From: Molossus alvarezi | Lineage: Eukaryota > Chordata > Mammalia > Chiroptera > Molossidae | Assembly: GCA_037176705.1 (NCBI GenBank) | Contig: CM073887.1 | Coordinates: forward strand, 45,818,001-45,882,000 | Direction of reading: 5' to 3' | DNA: 64,000 nt | In this document: positions 25,020-37,295 of the stretch, piece after piece | How positions within the stretch are numbered: the first letter of the stretch is position 1 | How the letters are laid out: each line of letters opens with the position of its first letter | Notes under the pieces: model-generated | What the model was told of the DNA's origin: nothing | The model's database searches: none | The model's input: only the letters and a program-made list of their open reading frames with translations | Program-made: the position numbers and the translations under genes

Positions 25020-26460
25020 CATTATAGCAGTCACTTCTAATAAGCTACATCCCTACCTCAGGACTGTTCTTTGATTCAGGATTGCTGAATTTGTACTGAT
25101 AATACTAATAGATAAATGAAGAGGTGTAAGTATTGGGCCCTTGGGTGGGTGGGACTTCCCTTCTGATATCCACTTATCTTTTCAGGGTGCCTGGGGAGCA
25201 ATTATTCAAAAAGCTGAATATATCATGTTGCTGAAAAAGTGATCTCTGGTTAAGGGTGGTCTGGGGGGGTAACAAGCTCTGGGCTTATGCTTCATGCCTT
25301 TTAATATATAATATATGTGTGTATAGCCCATGCAGCTTCTCTATTTAACTACCTTGGAAGAAAGGGCCTGAACCAATAATTTTCATATGCCTTGAGAATA
25401 TCTGGTTTATTTTCATCTACCTATGTTTAGTAGGTGCTGTTTCTAACTGGCAGGATCATTTCCAGCAGTATGCCATGAGTGGGACTTCATTCTCACTAAG
25501 CCCCCTGGCCTTCCTATACATTCCAAGTGGGTATTGAATAGTTCAAAGGTGAACCATCAAAAACTCTTGCCTATTACTCACTATATTGATTCACCCTAAG
25601 AAGTTGAGAATCAAGAAAATGGTTTCCGTCTGGATTAGAAAACAAAGAACACAGTGAAGCAAATACAAGGCCATGGTGCTGAAATTGTGGCCAGATGTCA
25701 GGGCCAGACCAGAAGCCTTACACAATCACAGAGGATAGAATACTCATCTCTGTGAGGCATTACGTAGGCGTCTTTCCTGCGGGAGGGTTAGAATTCCCTG
25801 TCACATCTTCTCAACTAGCTGGACCACAGTAGAGGAAGGAACTCATCAGTTATAGGCCACTAAGATCCCAGCACATTTTCAAAAGCACTTCTTGTTTTTC
25901 AAGTCCCATATTCCCAGAGCCAAAAAAATTGTTCTTCTTATTGGGAGGTAGAAAAAGTCAGAGAGCTGCAAGTGGAAATCTTTAGCCATTGAGGATGATG
26001 AGTAAAGACTGGTAGAGTCCAGCCTTCCTAACAGGCAGCTGTGTGGAGAGCTTCCCAGCTCCTGCTTTGCTCCAAGGCTGCACTGCCCCCCTCCCAGATC
26101 CCCAGCATTAGGAAACCGCTCCAGGCGAGCAGAGTACCTGTTAGAGGTCACCGATATTCCCATTCCTGTGTTCTCATTTCTGTCTCATGATCACCATCCA
26201 TCTAAACTGTCCCTAGGGAGGAACGAGCTATATGAAGCCAAAAGTAGTTAAACTGTAATAAGATGTTACATTTGCCCACTGTTTTATTATTTCCCAACCT
26301 CACTTAGGTGCGCCCATGAAGAGGATGACAAAAATTAGGACAAAGGTGGTTTCTTTGTGAGGCTAAGTGGAAAGGACAAACATGATAGTCACATTGTCTG
26401 AGAGGCAGCAGCAAGCTTTAGCAGGTGATTGGAACCATGCGGAATAAAGAGTGTGAGTGA
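25020..26460. other. Intergenic, no gene recognised
   Basis: Mostly unique-looking sequence; no exon with matching splice sites and no named repeat was identified. Confidence 0.4.
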
Positions 26461-26469
26461 GGAGACTAG

Positions 26470-26805
26470 GAGATGATGTATTCTTTGCCTCTTCCAGTTT
26501 CTGGTGACTGCTGGCATTCCTTGGTTTGGTGGCCACAGGCTGTATCTTCAAGGCCACTTTCTTCAAACCTGTCTCAGCTCATCTTCATATTGCCTTCTCC
26601 TTTTTGTATCTTGTCAGATCTCTTAGAAGGACACCTGGGACTGCAGTTAGGGTTCACCTGATAATCCAGCATTATCTCCCCATCTCAACATTCTTTAACT
26701 TAATCCCATCTGCAAAGACTCTATTTCCAAATGAGCTAACATCTACAGATTCCAAAGATTACATGTTGATGTCTTTAGGGAGTCATTATTCAGCCTATTA
26801 CAATA
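26470..26805 (-). repeat. MaLR/MLT1-like LTR fragment
   Basis: The + strand carries TGCAAAGACTCTATTTCCAA and GTCTTTAGGGAGTCATTATT, complements of phrases typical of MLT1-type LTRs. Diverged; no internal coding region. Confidence 0.45.
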
Positions 26806-26849
26806 TACTTTGTCCATTTTCTGTTTTCTCTGTTGTTGAATTTTGAGAG

Positions 26850-27455
26850 TTTTTTTATATAATAGTCTAGATATGTGGTTCACAAATATTTTCTCCTAGT
26901 CTGTAGCTTGTCTTTTTACCCTCTTTACAGGGTCTTTTGCAGAACAGAAATTTTTCATTGTGATGATGTTCAGTTTATCAATTCTCTTTTTCTAGAGCAT
27001 GCTTTTAGTGTCAAGTCTATGAATTCTAGCCCTTGGTTTTGAAGTTTTTCCCCAAGTAGCACTAATCAGTTTCTAAAAGTTTTATGGTTTATGTTTTACT
27101 TTTTTTCTAAAAGTTTGATAGTTTTATATTTTGTTTTACATTTGAATCCATGTTTGTCATGTTATTTGCCATGATGAGCTTTATTACATAGTTATGAACA
27201 TTTCTGGGATGCTGTGGTCGGCTGCATTATTCACTCTCTCTCTTCTCTTTTTGATTGTATATCTGCGCCCATTGCCAGGCAAAAGACTTGAGACTGAAAA
27301 CATCAGACCCAAGAATATACTCTGTAGCTGTGATTCAGGAGTCAAGAGACCATTACTACCACTTTAGATGTCTTTCAATACCCCCAAAGTGAGTGACTAG
27401 GCATTAGAACACAGCTGTAGAAACTCCCAACATCCCCACCCTGCCAACACACATC

Positions 27456-27496
<41 letters not shown>

Positions 27497-28310
27497 CTCT
27501 GCTTGCCAGGGGACATAGGTGAAGGGGCAGGAAGGTGGTTCTACCTCACTGCTGACTTCCAAATTGCACCAAGTACCTCTCATTGGCAGAATCAAATTCA
27601 CAACCAGAACCCATTGGCTATGTCTACTGTACAGGTTACTAAACTTCCCAGGTGCACCTTCCATCACGTACTTTCTTCTCCTTCCTTTACTTTTAAAAAA
27701 TAAAGCTCATTTATTATACAATATAACAAAAATACAGAAATTACTCAAAACAAAGTGTTCAGCTCGATGATTTATCAAAGGAAACCCTCATGCAACATCA
27801 TCCAGGTTGAGAGCTAGCCTGTTAGCATTCCAGGAGTCCTTCTCATTCCCACTTCCTGCTCCCTTCCTCCTAAGTGACCACAAACCTGATATTTTATGGT
27901 CATCACTTCAGTGAGCTTTTAAAATATCTTTTGCCAGTTAAACACATACCCCTAAACACTACAATTGTTTGTTTTTTTTTGCCTTTTTATGTGCTTTATA
28001 GAGAATTACGCAATATAATATTTTTGGGACTAGCTTCTTTGCTCAACATTGTAAGATTAATCCCAATTGGTGCAGACAGTGACACTGCTGTATAGTATTC
28101 CATTGTACAAATACATCACCATTTATTTAGCCTTTCTGCTGTTGATGGACATTGGGGTGGTTTACCAATGTGGCTGTTACAGATGATGCTGCTATAAACA
28201 ATTATGTGTATGGTTTTTGGTGCACATATGTGTATGTCATTTGGGTATATCTCTACATGAACAGGATGTTATGTTTTGAGTTAATTTTTGTATAAGGTGA
28301 AGTTTAAGTA
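26850..28310 (-). mobile_element. Old L1 fragments (antisense)
   Basis: 26850-27170 matches antisense L1 ORF2 (CTTTTTACCCTCTTTACAGG; TTTTTCATTGTGATGATG). 27690-28310 is another old antisense L1 (AGTATTCCATTGTACAAATA; GATGATGCTGCTATAAACAA). The stretch between them, about 27170-27690, holds a (CA)n run and no recognised gene. Confidence 0.65.
27455..27494 (+). repeat. (CA)n microsatellite
   Basis: Pure CA repeat, about 19 units. Confidence 0.95.
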
Positions 28311-29470
28311 AAGATTATTGTCTCCTCTTCCCCCCTCCCTTCTCCTGCTCTTGTTCTTCTTCCTCGTCCTTCCCTGCCTCCTTCTTATCTTTCTCCTTCT
28401 TTTGCCTATAGATGTCCAATTGCTCCAGCATCATTTGTTGAAAAGGAATGACAGGGGTTTCTTTCTTTGTTTGTTTATTTGTTTATGTTCCAGCCAGAGT
28501 GATCTCCTAAACTAAAAACAGACCATGTCATTCTCAGGTTCAAATTCTTCAATAGATTCTTATTACACTAAGAGGACATCTACTCTCCAAACTTATCCTG
28601 GGTCACCTTCAGCCACTTTGCACTATGTTCAGCCACCCTACCTTCTTCTTCTTCTTCCTTTTTATTTTTTCTAATTTTTATTTTATTTGTTTATTTATTT
28701 ATTTATTTCAGACTTCCCCCCCCCCACAGCATTGTTGTCTATGTCCATTGGTTATGCATATATGCATACAAGTTCTTTGGTTTATCTCATACTCCCCCCA
28801 CCCTACCTCCCTCTTCTGAGGTTTGTCAGTGCAAACTGTACTCCTTTCTATGTCTCTGGGTCTATTTTGTTCATTATATTCCACAAATAAGTGAGATCAT
28901 GTGGTATTTGTCTTTCTCTGACTGGCTTATTTAGCTTAGCATAATACTCCCCAGGTCCCTCCATGTTGTCTCAAAGGATAAGAGATCTTTCTTTCTTACA
29001 GCTGCATAGTGTTCCTTTATATATATGTACCACAGCTTTTTATCCACTCATCTGTTGATAGACTCTTGAACTGTTTCCAGATCTTAGCTGTTGCAAATAG
29101 TGCTGTTATGAACATAGGGGTACATATATTCTTTCTGATTGGTGTTTCAGGCTTCTTAGGATATACAGAGTATTCCTAGAAGTGGGATCACTGGGTCAAA
29201 CGGCATTTAATTTTTTGAGGCAATACGATGTTGTTTTCCATAGTGGCTGCACCAGTCTGCATTCCCACCAGCAATGTACTAGAGTCCCCTTTTCTCCACA
29301 CCCTCGCCAGTACTTGTTGTTTGATGATTTGTTGATGGCAGCCATTTTGACAGGTGTGAGGTGATTACTCATAGTTGTTTTAATTTGCATCTCTCTGATG
29401 ATTAGTGATGTTGAGCATTTTTTCATATGTCTCTTGTTTGAAGAGGTGTTTATTTAGGTCCTCTGCCCAT

Positions 29471-29716
29471 TTTTTTTTTTTCTATCCTCAGGACATTTTT
29501 TCATTTTTTTGTTCAGATAGAGCGGGAGGGAGAGAGAGGGAGAGAGAGAGAGAAACATTGACGTAAAAGGGACACATCGAGTGGCTGCCACCCGCACAAT
29601 CCAACCAGGGCCGGGGACAAACTGCAACCGAGGTACGTGCCCTTAGCGGGAACCGAACCCGGGTCTCTCTGGATCGCAGGCCAACGCTCTAACCGCTGAG
29701 TCAACCCGGCCAGGGC
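29471..29716 (-). mobile_element. Ves SINE in L1 ORF2
   Basis: Near-consensus copy with CTCTGCCCATTTTTT on both sides (29461 and 29718). Confidence 0.93.
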
Positions 29717-31714
29717 ACTCTGCCCATTTTTTAATTGGGTTCTTAGTCTTCCTTTTATTGAGTTGTATGAGTACTCTATATATTTTGGAAATTAACCCTT
29801 ATCTGATGTATCATTGGCAATTATGTTCTCCCATTATAGTAGGTTCCCTTTCCATTTTGATGCTTGTTTCTTTTGCTGTGCAGAAGCTTTTCAGTTTGAT
29901 GTAGTCCCATTTATTACCTTTTTCCTTTGTTTGTCTTGCTCTTAGGCATTGTATCAGTGAAAACTGCCACGTGTGATGTCTGAAATTTTGTAGCCTACAT
30001 TTTCTTCTAGAATATTTATGGATTCACAAGTCATGTTTAAGTCTTTTATCCATTTTAAGATTATCCTTGTGTTTGGTGTAAATTGGTGGTCTAGTTTAAT
30101 TTTTTTGCATGTAGCTGTCCAATTTTCCCAGCACCATTTATTAAAGAGGCTGTCTTTACTCCATTGTATGCTTTTGCCACTTTGTCAAATACTAATTGAG
30201 CATAATGTCTTGGGTCAATTTTTGGGTTCTTCGTTCTGTTCCATTGATCTATATGCCTGTTCTAGTGCCAATACAAGGCTGTTTTGATTGCAATGTCTTT
30301 GTAGTATAACCTGATATCCAGTATCGTGATTCCTCCTACTTTTTTCTCCTTTTTCAAGATTGCTGTCTATTCAAGGTCTTTTTTGTTTCTATATGAACTT
30401 TTGGAGTATTTGTTCTAGTTCTATGAAATATATTGTTGGTATTTTAATGGGGATTGCATTGAATCTATAGATTGCTTTGGGTAATATGGACATTTTAATG
30501 ATGTTAATTCTTCCAATCCATGAACAAGGTATATGCTTCCACTGTTTTATGTCTTCCTCTATTCCTTTTTTCAATGTCCTATAGTTTTCTGTGAACAGGT
30601 CCTTTACTTCTTTGGTTAAGTTTATTCCTAGGTATCTTAATTTTTTTGTTGCAATGGTAAATGGAATTGTTTCTTCAGTTTCTCTTTGTATGTATTCATT
30701 ATTGGTGTATAAAAATGCCAGTGATTTCTGGATGTTGATTTTGTATCCTGCTACTTTGCCAAATTTATTTATTAAATCTAGTAGTTTTTTTTTATGGAGT
30801 CTTTAGGGTTCTCTATGTACAATATCATGTCATCTGCAAATAATGACAGTTTCACTTCCTCCTTTCCAATTTGGATCCCTTCTATTTTTTTCTTCATGTC
30901 TAATTGCTGTAGCTAAGACTTCCAGTATTATGTTAAATAAGAGTGGCAAAAGTGGGCATCCCTGTCATGTTCCTGTTCTTAAGGAAAATGCTTTTAGATT
31001 TTGCCCACTGAGTATAATGTTGGCTGTAGGTTTTTCATATAGCCTTTATTATGTTGAGATATGGTCTTTCTATTCCCACATTGCTGAGTTTTTAAGTCAG
31101 AAATGGGTGCTTGATTTTGTCAAATGCTTTTTCAGCATCTATTAATATGATCATATGGTTTTTATCTTTTATTTTGTTTATGTGTTGTGTCACATTTATT
31201 GATTTGCAAATATTGTACCAGCCTTGCATCCCTGGGATAATCCCAATTGGTTGTAGTGAATAATTTTTTTAATGTATTGCTGGATTCGATTTGATAATAT
31301 TTTGTTTTTTTTTTTTTTTTTTTTTTTTAGTTTTATTTTATTTTTTTTTTTTTTTTTTTCCAAATCTTTATTGTTGGATGTAAAATGTATTACAGATGTT
31401 CCACATTTTTCCCCCATTGACCTCCTCCTCCCCCCTCCCGCCCCCCTCCCACCTTTTCCCACATTATTGTCTGTGTCCATTGGTTATGTATATAAGTTCT
31501 TTGGTTTATTTCTTCCCACCCTCCCAACCCCTTTCCCTTTGAGGTTTGTCAGTCTAGCAATGAATTTGTGCTTCTTAATCCCTTCACCTTTTTCACCCAT
31601 TCCCCCAATCCCCTTCCCAACTGTCAACCACCAAAATGTTCTCTGTATCTATGAGAATGTTTCTGTTCTTCCTGTTCATTTTGTTTGTAGATTCCATTGT
31701 TGATAGATATGCAT

Positions 31715-32656
31715 TCATTGCCATTTTGTTTGTTCATACATTTTATCTTTTTCTTCAAAAAGACCCTTCATCATTTCATATAATAATGGTTTGGTGGTGA
31801 TGAACTCCTTTAACTTTTTCTTGTCTGGGAAAGTTTTTGTATGTCCATCGATTCTAAATGACAGCTTTGCAGGATAGAGTAATTTTGGTTGTAGGTTCTT
31901 GGTTTTCATCACTCTAAGTATTTCTTGCCACTCCCTTCTGGCCTGCAAAGTTTCTTTTGAGAAATCAGCTGACAGCCTAATGGGTACTCCCTTGTAGGTA
32001 ACTATCTGCCTTTCTCTTGCTGCTTTTAATATTCTCTCTTTGTCTTGAACCTTTTGCATTTTGATGATGATGTGTCTTGGTGTGTGCCTCTTGGGGTTCA
32101 TCTTGTTTGGGACTCTCTGTGCTTCCTGGACTTGTATGTCTGTTTCCTTCACCAAGTTAGGAAAGTTTTCTGCCATTATTGTTTCAAACAGGTTTTCGAT
32201 TTCTTGTTCTCTCTCTTCTCCTTCGGGCACCCCCAAGATGCGAATGTTGGCACGCTTGAAGTTATCCCAGAGGCTCCTTACTCTATCCTCATTTTTTTGG
32301 ATTCTTTTTTCTTTTTGCTCTTCTGATTGGGGATTTTTTGCTTCCTTATATTCCAAATCGATGGTTTGCTCCTTGGATCTACATACTCTATTATTGAAGC
32401 TGTGTAAATTATTCTTTATTTCAGTTAATGCCTCCTTTAATTCTAACTGTGTATCCATGATTTCTAACTGGTACTTTTTTATGCTCTTGATGCCCTCCCT
32501 AAGTTCACTGAGGTTCTCACCAAGTTCATTGAGCATCCTTATAAGCAGTATTTTGAACTCAGTATCTGTTAGGTTGCTTATCTCCCTTTCGCTTAGTTCT
32601 TTTATTGGGGTTTTGTTCTGTTCTTTCATTTGGGACCTGTTTCTTTGTATCCTCAT
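31715..32656 (-). CDS. Intact L1-type ORF1 (313 aa) of HAL1-like copy 1
   Basis: ATG at 32654-32656 after AGCCAAA, TGA stop at 31715-31717. Residues about 10-110 are heptad-rich with many E/K/L (coiled coil). About 125-190 form an RRM-like block ([32 protein letters not shown]). About 195-300 form the C-terminal domain ([53 protein letters not shown]). The product would be an RNA-binding trimeric chaperone like L1 ORF1p; its length is close to the roughly 338 residues of human. Whether it is expressed is unknown. Confidence 0.88.
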   Translation of the reverse strand: MRIQRNRSQMKEQNKTPIKELSEREISNLTDTEFKILLIRMLNELGENLSELREGIKSIKKYQLEIMDTQLELKEALTEIKNNLHSFNNRVCRSKEQTIDLEYKEAKNPQSEEQKEKRIQKNEDRVRSLWDNFKRANIRILGVPEGEEREQEIENLFETIMAENFPNLVKETDIQVQEAQRVPNKMNPKRHTPRHIIIKMQKVQDKERILKAARERQIVTYKGVPIRLSADFSKETLQARREWQEILRVMKTKNLQPKLLYPAKLSFRIDGHTKTFPDKKKLKEFITTKPLLYEMMKGLFEEKDKMYEQTKWQ

Positions 32657-33604
32657 TTTGGCTGCCTCCCTGTGTTTGTTTCTGTGTATTACTTAATGAG
32701 CGGTATGGGGCTCGCTGAGACCCGGTGCTGCTCGTTTGAAAGAATTTAGGAAAAACCTGAAGCAGATTCCAAGACCGGCCAATCCTATGGTTAAGCAAGT
32801 GACAACAGCTTGAAAGTTGTGTGAGGCGGGGCGGGGCGGGGCCTCAGGGAGTCAGCAGGGCGGGGCTACCAGTGCGAGCCAGGTTGCTGGAGTCCCAGAT
32901 ATGGCTTCTGTCTGCCGCCCCGGGAAGGGCTCACCAAAGGAACAAAGGCCTCTTACAGCACGTTTGTCCCCGATGAAGGCCCCTCTCCAGCCCTCGCTCC
33001 AGTGCCAAACAGCTCAGTTCTTCCCTGTGTGTCTCTGGTGCCCCTCGAGCTGCCTCCCCTCCGAGCTTAGAGGGAGAGAGTCCGATAAGTCCGTGCGCGG
33101 GCCCTTTAAGGAGCTGCCTGGGCTCCAGCCGCTTCAGCCTCCCTGAGCCTCAGTTTCTGCTGGTTTTTCCAGCCAGAAGTTATGGGGACTTCTCTTCCTG
33201 GCACTGGAACCCTGAACGGGGCACCTAGTGTGGGACGGGGACCCCTCAGTCCTCAGGAAGGACCTTCCCAGCCGCGGGAGCCTCCTGATTTTTATCCACC
33301 ACGCTTGGGTGTGGGACCAGCCCGTCTCGCCGCTGCGCGCTCCGCCGCCGCTGCGCCGCCGCCGCCGCCCCTCGCGCCGCCGCCGCCGCCGCCGCCGCCC
33401 CTCGCGCCGCCGCCCGTCCTACCGGTCTGGATGTAGCTGCTTTTTTTTTTTTTCCCCTTAGTTCCGTAGTTGTACGACTTCCATTCAGCTTGATTTCAGG
33501 CGGTTTTGAATGATGGTTGTTCTTTAGTTTAGTTGTAACTTTGATGTGGTTGTGGGAGGACGCGATACCGCGTTTACCTACGCCACCATCTTGACCGGAA
33601 GTCC
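32657..33604 (-). promoter_or_regulatory. CpG-rich 5' UTR/promoter of HAL1-like copy 1 with YY1-like site
   Basis: Dense CpG over about 32820-33600. The 5' end, read on the minus strand at 33600-33582, is CCGGTCAAGATGGTGGCG. CAAGATGG is the core bound by YY1 near the start of human L1, where it fixes the initiation point. Promoter activity is inferred. Confidence 0.6.
33341..33415 (-). repeat. (GCC)n-rich tract in the HAL1-like 5' UTR
   Basis: Imperfect GCC/CGG repeats broken by CCTCGC. In copy 2 the corresponding place (45498-45520) has only a short CGCCCCCGCCCC. Confidence 0.9.
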
Positions 33605-34109
33605 TCGATTTGATAATATTTTGTTAAGGATTTTGGCATCTAGGCTCATCAGGGTTATTGGCCTGCAGTTTTCTTTCTTCGTAGTGTCTTTATCTGGTTT
33701 TAGAATTAGAATTATGCTGGCCTCATAAAAGAAGTTTGCAAGTCTTCCTTCTTCTTGAATTTTTTGAAACAGTTTGAAGAGAATTGGTGTTAATTCTTCT
33801 TTGAATGTTCAGTAAAACCCCCGCGTGAAGCCATCCGGGCCAGGGTTTTTGTTTGCTGGGAGTTTCTTGATTACATCTTCAATTTCCTTAGTTGTTATTG
33901 GTCTGTTCAAGTTTTCTATCTCTTCCTGGTTCAGTGTTGGGAGACTGTGTGATTTTAGAAATTTTTCCATTTCACCTAGATTGTCAAATTTATTGGCATA
34001 TAATTGTTCACAGTATTTTGTCATGATCCTTTTTATTTCTGTGGTGTCAGTTGTTACTTCTCCTCTTTCATTTCTGATTTTGTTTATTTGGGTCCTCTCT
34101 CTTTGTTTC

Positions 34110-34365
34110 TTCTTCTTTTTTTAATCCTCACTCAAGGACCTTTTTTTGTTTTCATTTTTTGTTCAGATAAAGTGGGAGGGAGAGAGAGGAAGAGAGAGAG
34201 AGAAACATCGATGTGAAAGGGACACATCGAGTGGCTGCCACCCACAAGACCCACCAGGGCTGGGGACAAACTGCAACCGAGGTATGCACCCTTAGTGGGA
34301 ACTGAACCCAGGTCTCTGTAGACTGCGGGCTGACACTCTAACCGCTGAGCCAAACCTGTAAGGGC
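34110..34365 (-). mobile_element. Ves SINE in L1 ORF2
   Basis: AATCCTCACTCAAGGACC, GA-rich block, and head complement ending AACCTGTAAGGGC. Confidence 0.92.
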
Positions 34366-35388
34366 TGGGGTTTTCTTTTTGTTTGCTTTCTAGTTCTTTA
34401 AGTTGTGAGGTTAGATAGTCTATTAGATATTTTTCTTGCTTCTTTAGGTAGGCCTGTAGTGCTATGAACTTCCTTCTCAGAACTGCTTTCGCTGCATCCC
34501 ATAGATTTTGTGTTGTTGTATGTTCATTTTCATTGGTTTCCAGGAAGTTTTTAATTTCTTCCTTGATCTCCATGGTAACCCATTCATTGTTCAATAACAT
34601 GCTATTTAGCCTCCATGTATTCAAATGTCTTTGCATGTTCTTGTTGCAATTGATTTCTAGTTGCATGCCATTGTGATCTGTGAAGATGCTTGATATGATT
34701 TCAATCTTCTTGAACATGTAGAGACTTAGTTTGTGTCCTACCATGTGGTCTATTTTTGAGAATGTCCCATGTGCACTTGAGAAGAATGTAAATTCTGTAG
34801 TTTTAGAGTGTAATTCTCTGTAGATATATGCCAAATCCATTTGATTTAGTGCATCAGTTAGAGTCTCTGTTCCCTTGTTAACTTTTTGTCTATAGGATCT
34901 AGCCAGTGATGTCAGTGGGATCTTGAAGTCTCCTGCTATGATTGTATTGCTGTTGATTTCTCCTTTAAAGTCCTCCAGAAGTTTTTTAATGTATTTTGGT
35001 GCTCCTATGCATATATGTTTACCAAAGTTATATCTTCCTGTCAGATAGATCCTTTCAATATTATATATTGTCTCTAGTTATGGACTTCATTTTGAAGTCT
35101 ATTTTATCGGATATGAGTATTGCTACCCCAGTTGATTTTTTCCTTTCCATCTGCTTGGAAAATATTTTTCCATCCCTTCACTTTCAACTTATGTGAGTCT
35201 TTTGTTGTGAGATGAGTTTCTTGTAAACAACATATATATGAATCATGCTTTTTTATCCATTCAGCTACTCTGTGTCTTTTGATCAGAGTGTTTAATCCAT
35301 TTACATTTAAAGTTATTATTGATATGTACTTATTTATTGCCATTTTTGTTCATTATGGTTGTGTTTCTCTTCCTATTTCTTCTGCTTA

Positions 35389-36551
35389 TTATAGCAGTCC
35401 TTTTAACAGTTCCTGGAGTACTGGTTTGGTGCTAACATAATCCCTTAGCCATTTTTTGTCTGGGAAGCTCATTATTTTACCTTCTATTTTGAATGATAAC
35501 TTTGCTGGATAGAGTAGTCTTGGATTCAGATCCTTGTTTTTCATAACCTTGATTACTTCATGCCACTCCCTTCTGGCCTGTAGTTTTCTTGTTGAGAAGT
35601 CAGCTGATGGTCTTATGGGGGTTCCTTTGTAGGTAACCTGTTGCTTATCTCTTGCTGCCTTTAGGATCCTCTCTTTGTCTTTAATTTTTGGCATTTTAAT
35701 TACTATGTGTCTTGGTGTGGGCCTCTTTGGGTTCTTCTTACTTGAGGCTCTCTGTGCTTCTTGAACTTGTATGCCTTTTTCCTTCACCAAGCTAGGGAAG
35801 TTTTCTGTCACTATTTCTTCAAATATATTCTTTAACCCTTGTTCATTTTCTTCTTCTTCTGGAACTCCTATGATGCAGATGTTGCTATGTTTCATATTGT
35901 ACCACAGTTCTCTTAGGCTGTCTTTCTGGTTTTTAATTGTTTTTTCTTTTTGGTTGTCCAATAGGGTGGTTCTTTGTTTCTTTTTTTTTTTTATCCTCAC
36001 CCGAGGACATTTTTCCATTTTTTGTTCAGGTAGAGTGGGAGGGAGAGAGAGGAACAGAGAGACAGAGAGAGAAACATCGATGTGAAAGGAACACATTGAG
36101 TGGCTGCCACCCGCACAACCGACCAGGGCCGGGGACAAACTGCAACCGAGGTACATGCCCTTAGCGGGAACTGAACCTGGGTCTCTCAGGACCGCAGGCT
36201 GACGCTCTAACCGCTGAACCAAACCGGCCAGGGCAAGGGTGATTCTTTCTACCCTATCGTCTTATTCACTGATCTGGTCCTTGGCTTCCTTTACTTTACT
36301 GGTTATTTCTTCCAATGTGTTCTTTCTGTCTTTTTTTCTTTTTGTATGTTCTTTATTTCTGCTATGTCATTCTTCATTTCCAGTGATTGGTTTTCAATGT
36401 TTCTATATCTTTACTCATGTTGTTGAGCTTCCTCATTATCATTACTCTGAACTCTACCTCTGATAACTTGCTTAACTGAATTTCATTTATCTTATCTTCT
36501 GTAAAATTGTCTTTGTTCTTTCATTTGGGATTTGTTTCTTTGTTTCACCAT
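35389..36551 (-). pseudogene. L1 ORF1 split by a Ves SINE
   Basis: ATG at 36551 (MVKQRNKSQMKEQ-like). The coiled-coil part is cut by the SINE at 35981-36234. The RRM and C-terminal domain read openly to 35389 (GVPEEEENEQGLKNIFEEI; PTPRHIVIKMPKIKDKER). The SINE happens to be open in the same frame, giving a chimeric open stretch with no sign of being a gene. Confidence 0.85.
35981..36234 (-). mobile_element. Ves SINE in L1 ORF1
   Basis: Near-consensus; AGGGTGGTTCTTT (35963) and AGGGTGATTCTTT (36236) flank it as a duplication with one mismatch. Confidence 0.93.
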
Positions 36552-37295
36552 ATTGGCTGTCTCAGTTGGCTTTGGACCCTGCCAAATTTTCCCTGTGGTT
36601 GTTGGTGTTCTGCTGATTGTGGCTCCCTCTACTGGGTTTGGATGCATGTAGAAGGACTCATGTTAAATACCACTGTCAAGTCTTACTTTCATGGGTAAAT
36701 TTGCAGGTCAATCCAAGGTTCACTTTTCCTCTAGCTTTTGCCTGCTAGCCATTAGTCTCAGTTACTTGATGAGCCTTGGTGTGTAGCCCTCAGCTGAATG
36801 AAAAAAATCCCTCAGGTGTTCAGGGTAAGAGTATTTCCGGCGGATGGGGCAAATGCTTGCTGGCCATTTCTAGCTGTTAATCAGCCTCAATTTGCATTTC
36901 TCTGGCCTGGCCCGGTGGTGTTAAATTCCAGAGGAAGGGGCTGTTGCTTCTCCCCCAGGCTCTGGAAAGGGGTTCTTTGAGTAATATGGCTTCTGTCATA
37001 TGAGGGAGTGATTCAGCACAAAACTCCTAGTGCCTTCCAGGCTCTCCAAACTCCTGAGTCTCTCCACACAGTTCCAGTTCCTCCCTCTGCTGGAGCCCAA
37101 GGTGAGTGGCTGTAGCTAATTTAGTGCTCTGTCCCAGCACTCTGTGCTGTGGAGCTGGCTTGGGATTTTAACCCTCAGATAACTGCTCACTGCTAAAACA
37201 GCTGCTGTCTCTGGCTCCCAGCCCACCCTCTCAGGCCTCCACAGTTCCTACTGGGCTCAATTTGGTGTCCTCTTTCCACTCTCAAAACCGGTCAC

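Larger units (their letters stand above)
31307..33604 (-). mobile_element. HAL1-like (half-L1) element, copy 1: ORF1 only
   Basis: A 2.3-kb insert in L1 ORF2, flanked by an exact 21-bp duplication (31286-31306 and 33605-33625, beginning TCGATTTGATAA). On the minus strand: a CpG-rich 5' UTR of about 950 bp starting near TCCGGTCAAGATGG, an intact ORF1, a short G-rich L1-type 3' UTR with AATAAAG near 31371, and a long poly(A). No ORF2 sequence is present between ORF1 and the tail. Family knowledge: HAL1 elements are L1 derivatives with ORF1 alone that depend on L1 ORF2 in trans. The exact duplication and intact frame argue for a fairly recent insertion. Confidence 0.85.
28874..35343 (-). pseudogene. 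L1 ORF2, interrupted
   Basis: ATG at 35343, then AINKYISIITLNVNGLNTLI and LQETHLTTKDSHKLKV. The endonuclease C-part lies at 34840-34366 ([17 protein letters not shown]). An RT block is at 34024-33809 (NKNPGPDGFT). The polymerase motif FADD is intact at 30829-30840. Frameshifts plus two SINEs and the HAL1-like insert destroy the frame. Confidence 0.88.
28650..37290 (-). mobile_element. Long antisense L1, interrupted by three Ves SINEs and a HAL1-like element
   Basis: On the minus strand: partial 5' UTR (37290-36552), ORF1 (36551-35389), ORF2 (35343-28874) and a G-rich 3' UTR and A tail (28870-28650). The 5' UTR aligns with the 16.57-16.80 kb part of the sense L1, so the copy lacks the upstream repeats. 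Inserts: Ves at 29471-29716, 34110-34365 and 35981-36234; HAL1-like element at 31307-33604. Confidence 0.9.

Noticed and set aside
33182..33461. Proline/alanine- or arginine-rich open frames in GC-rich DNA
   Set aside because: They are translations of the GCC tract in the HAL1-like 5' UTR on the opposite strand.
35389..36222. A 277-codon open stretch joining Ves SINE and L1 ORF1 sequence
   Set aside because: It is an accident of a SINE that is open in this frame, starts without an ATG, and lies inside a broken L1.
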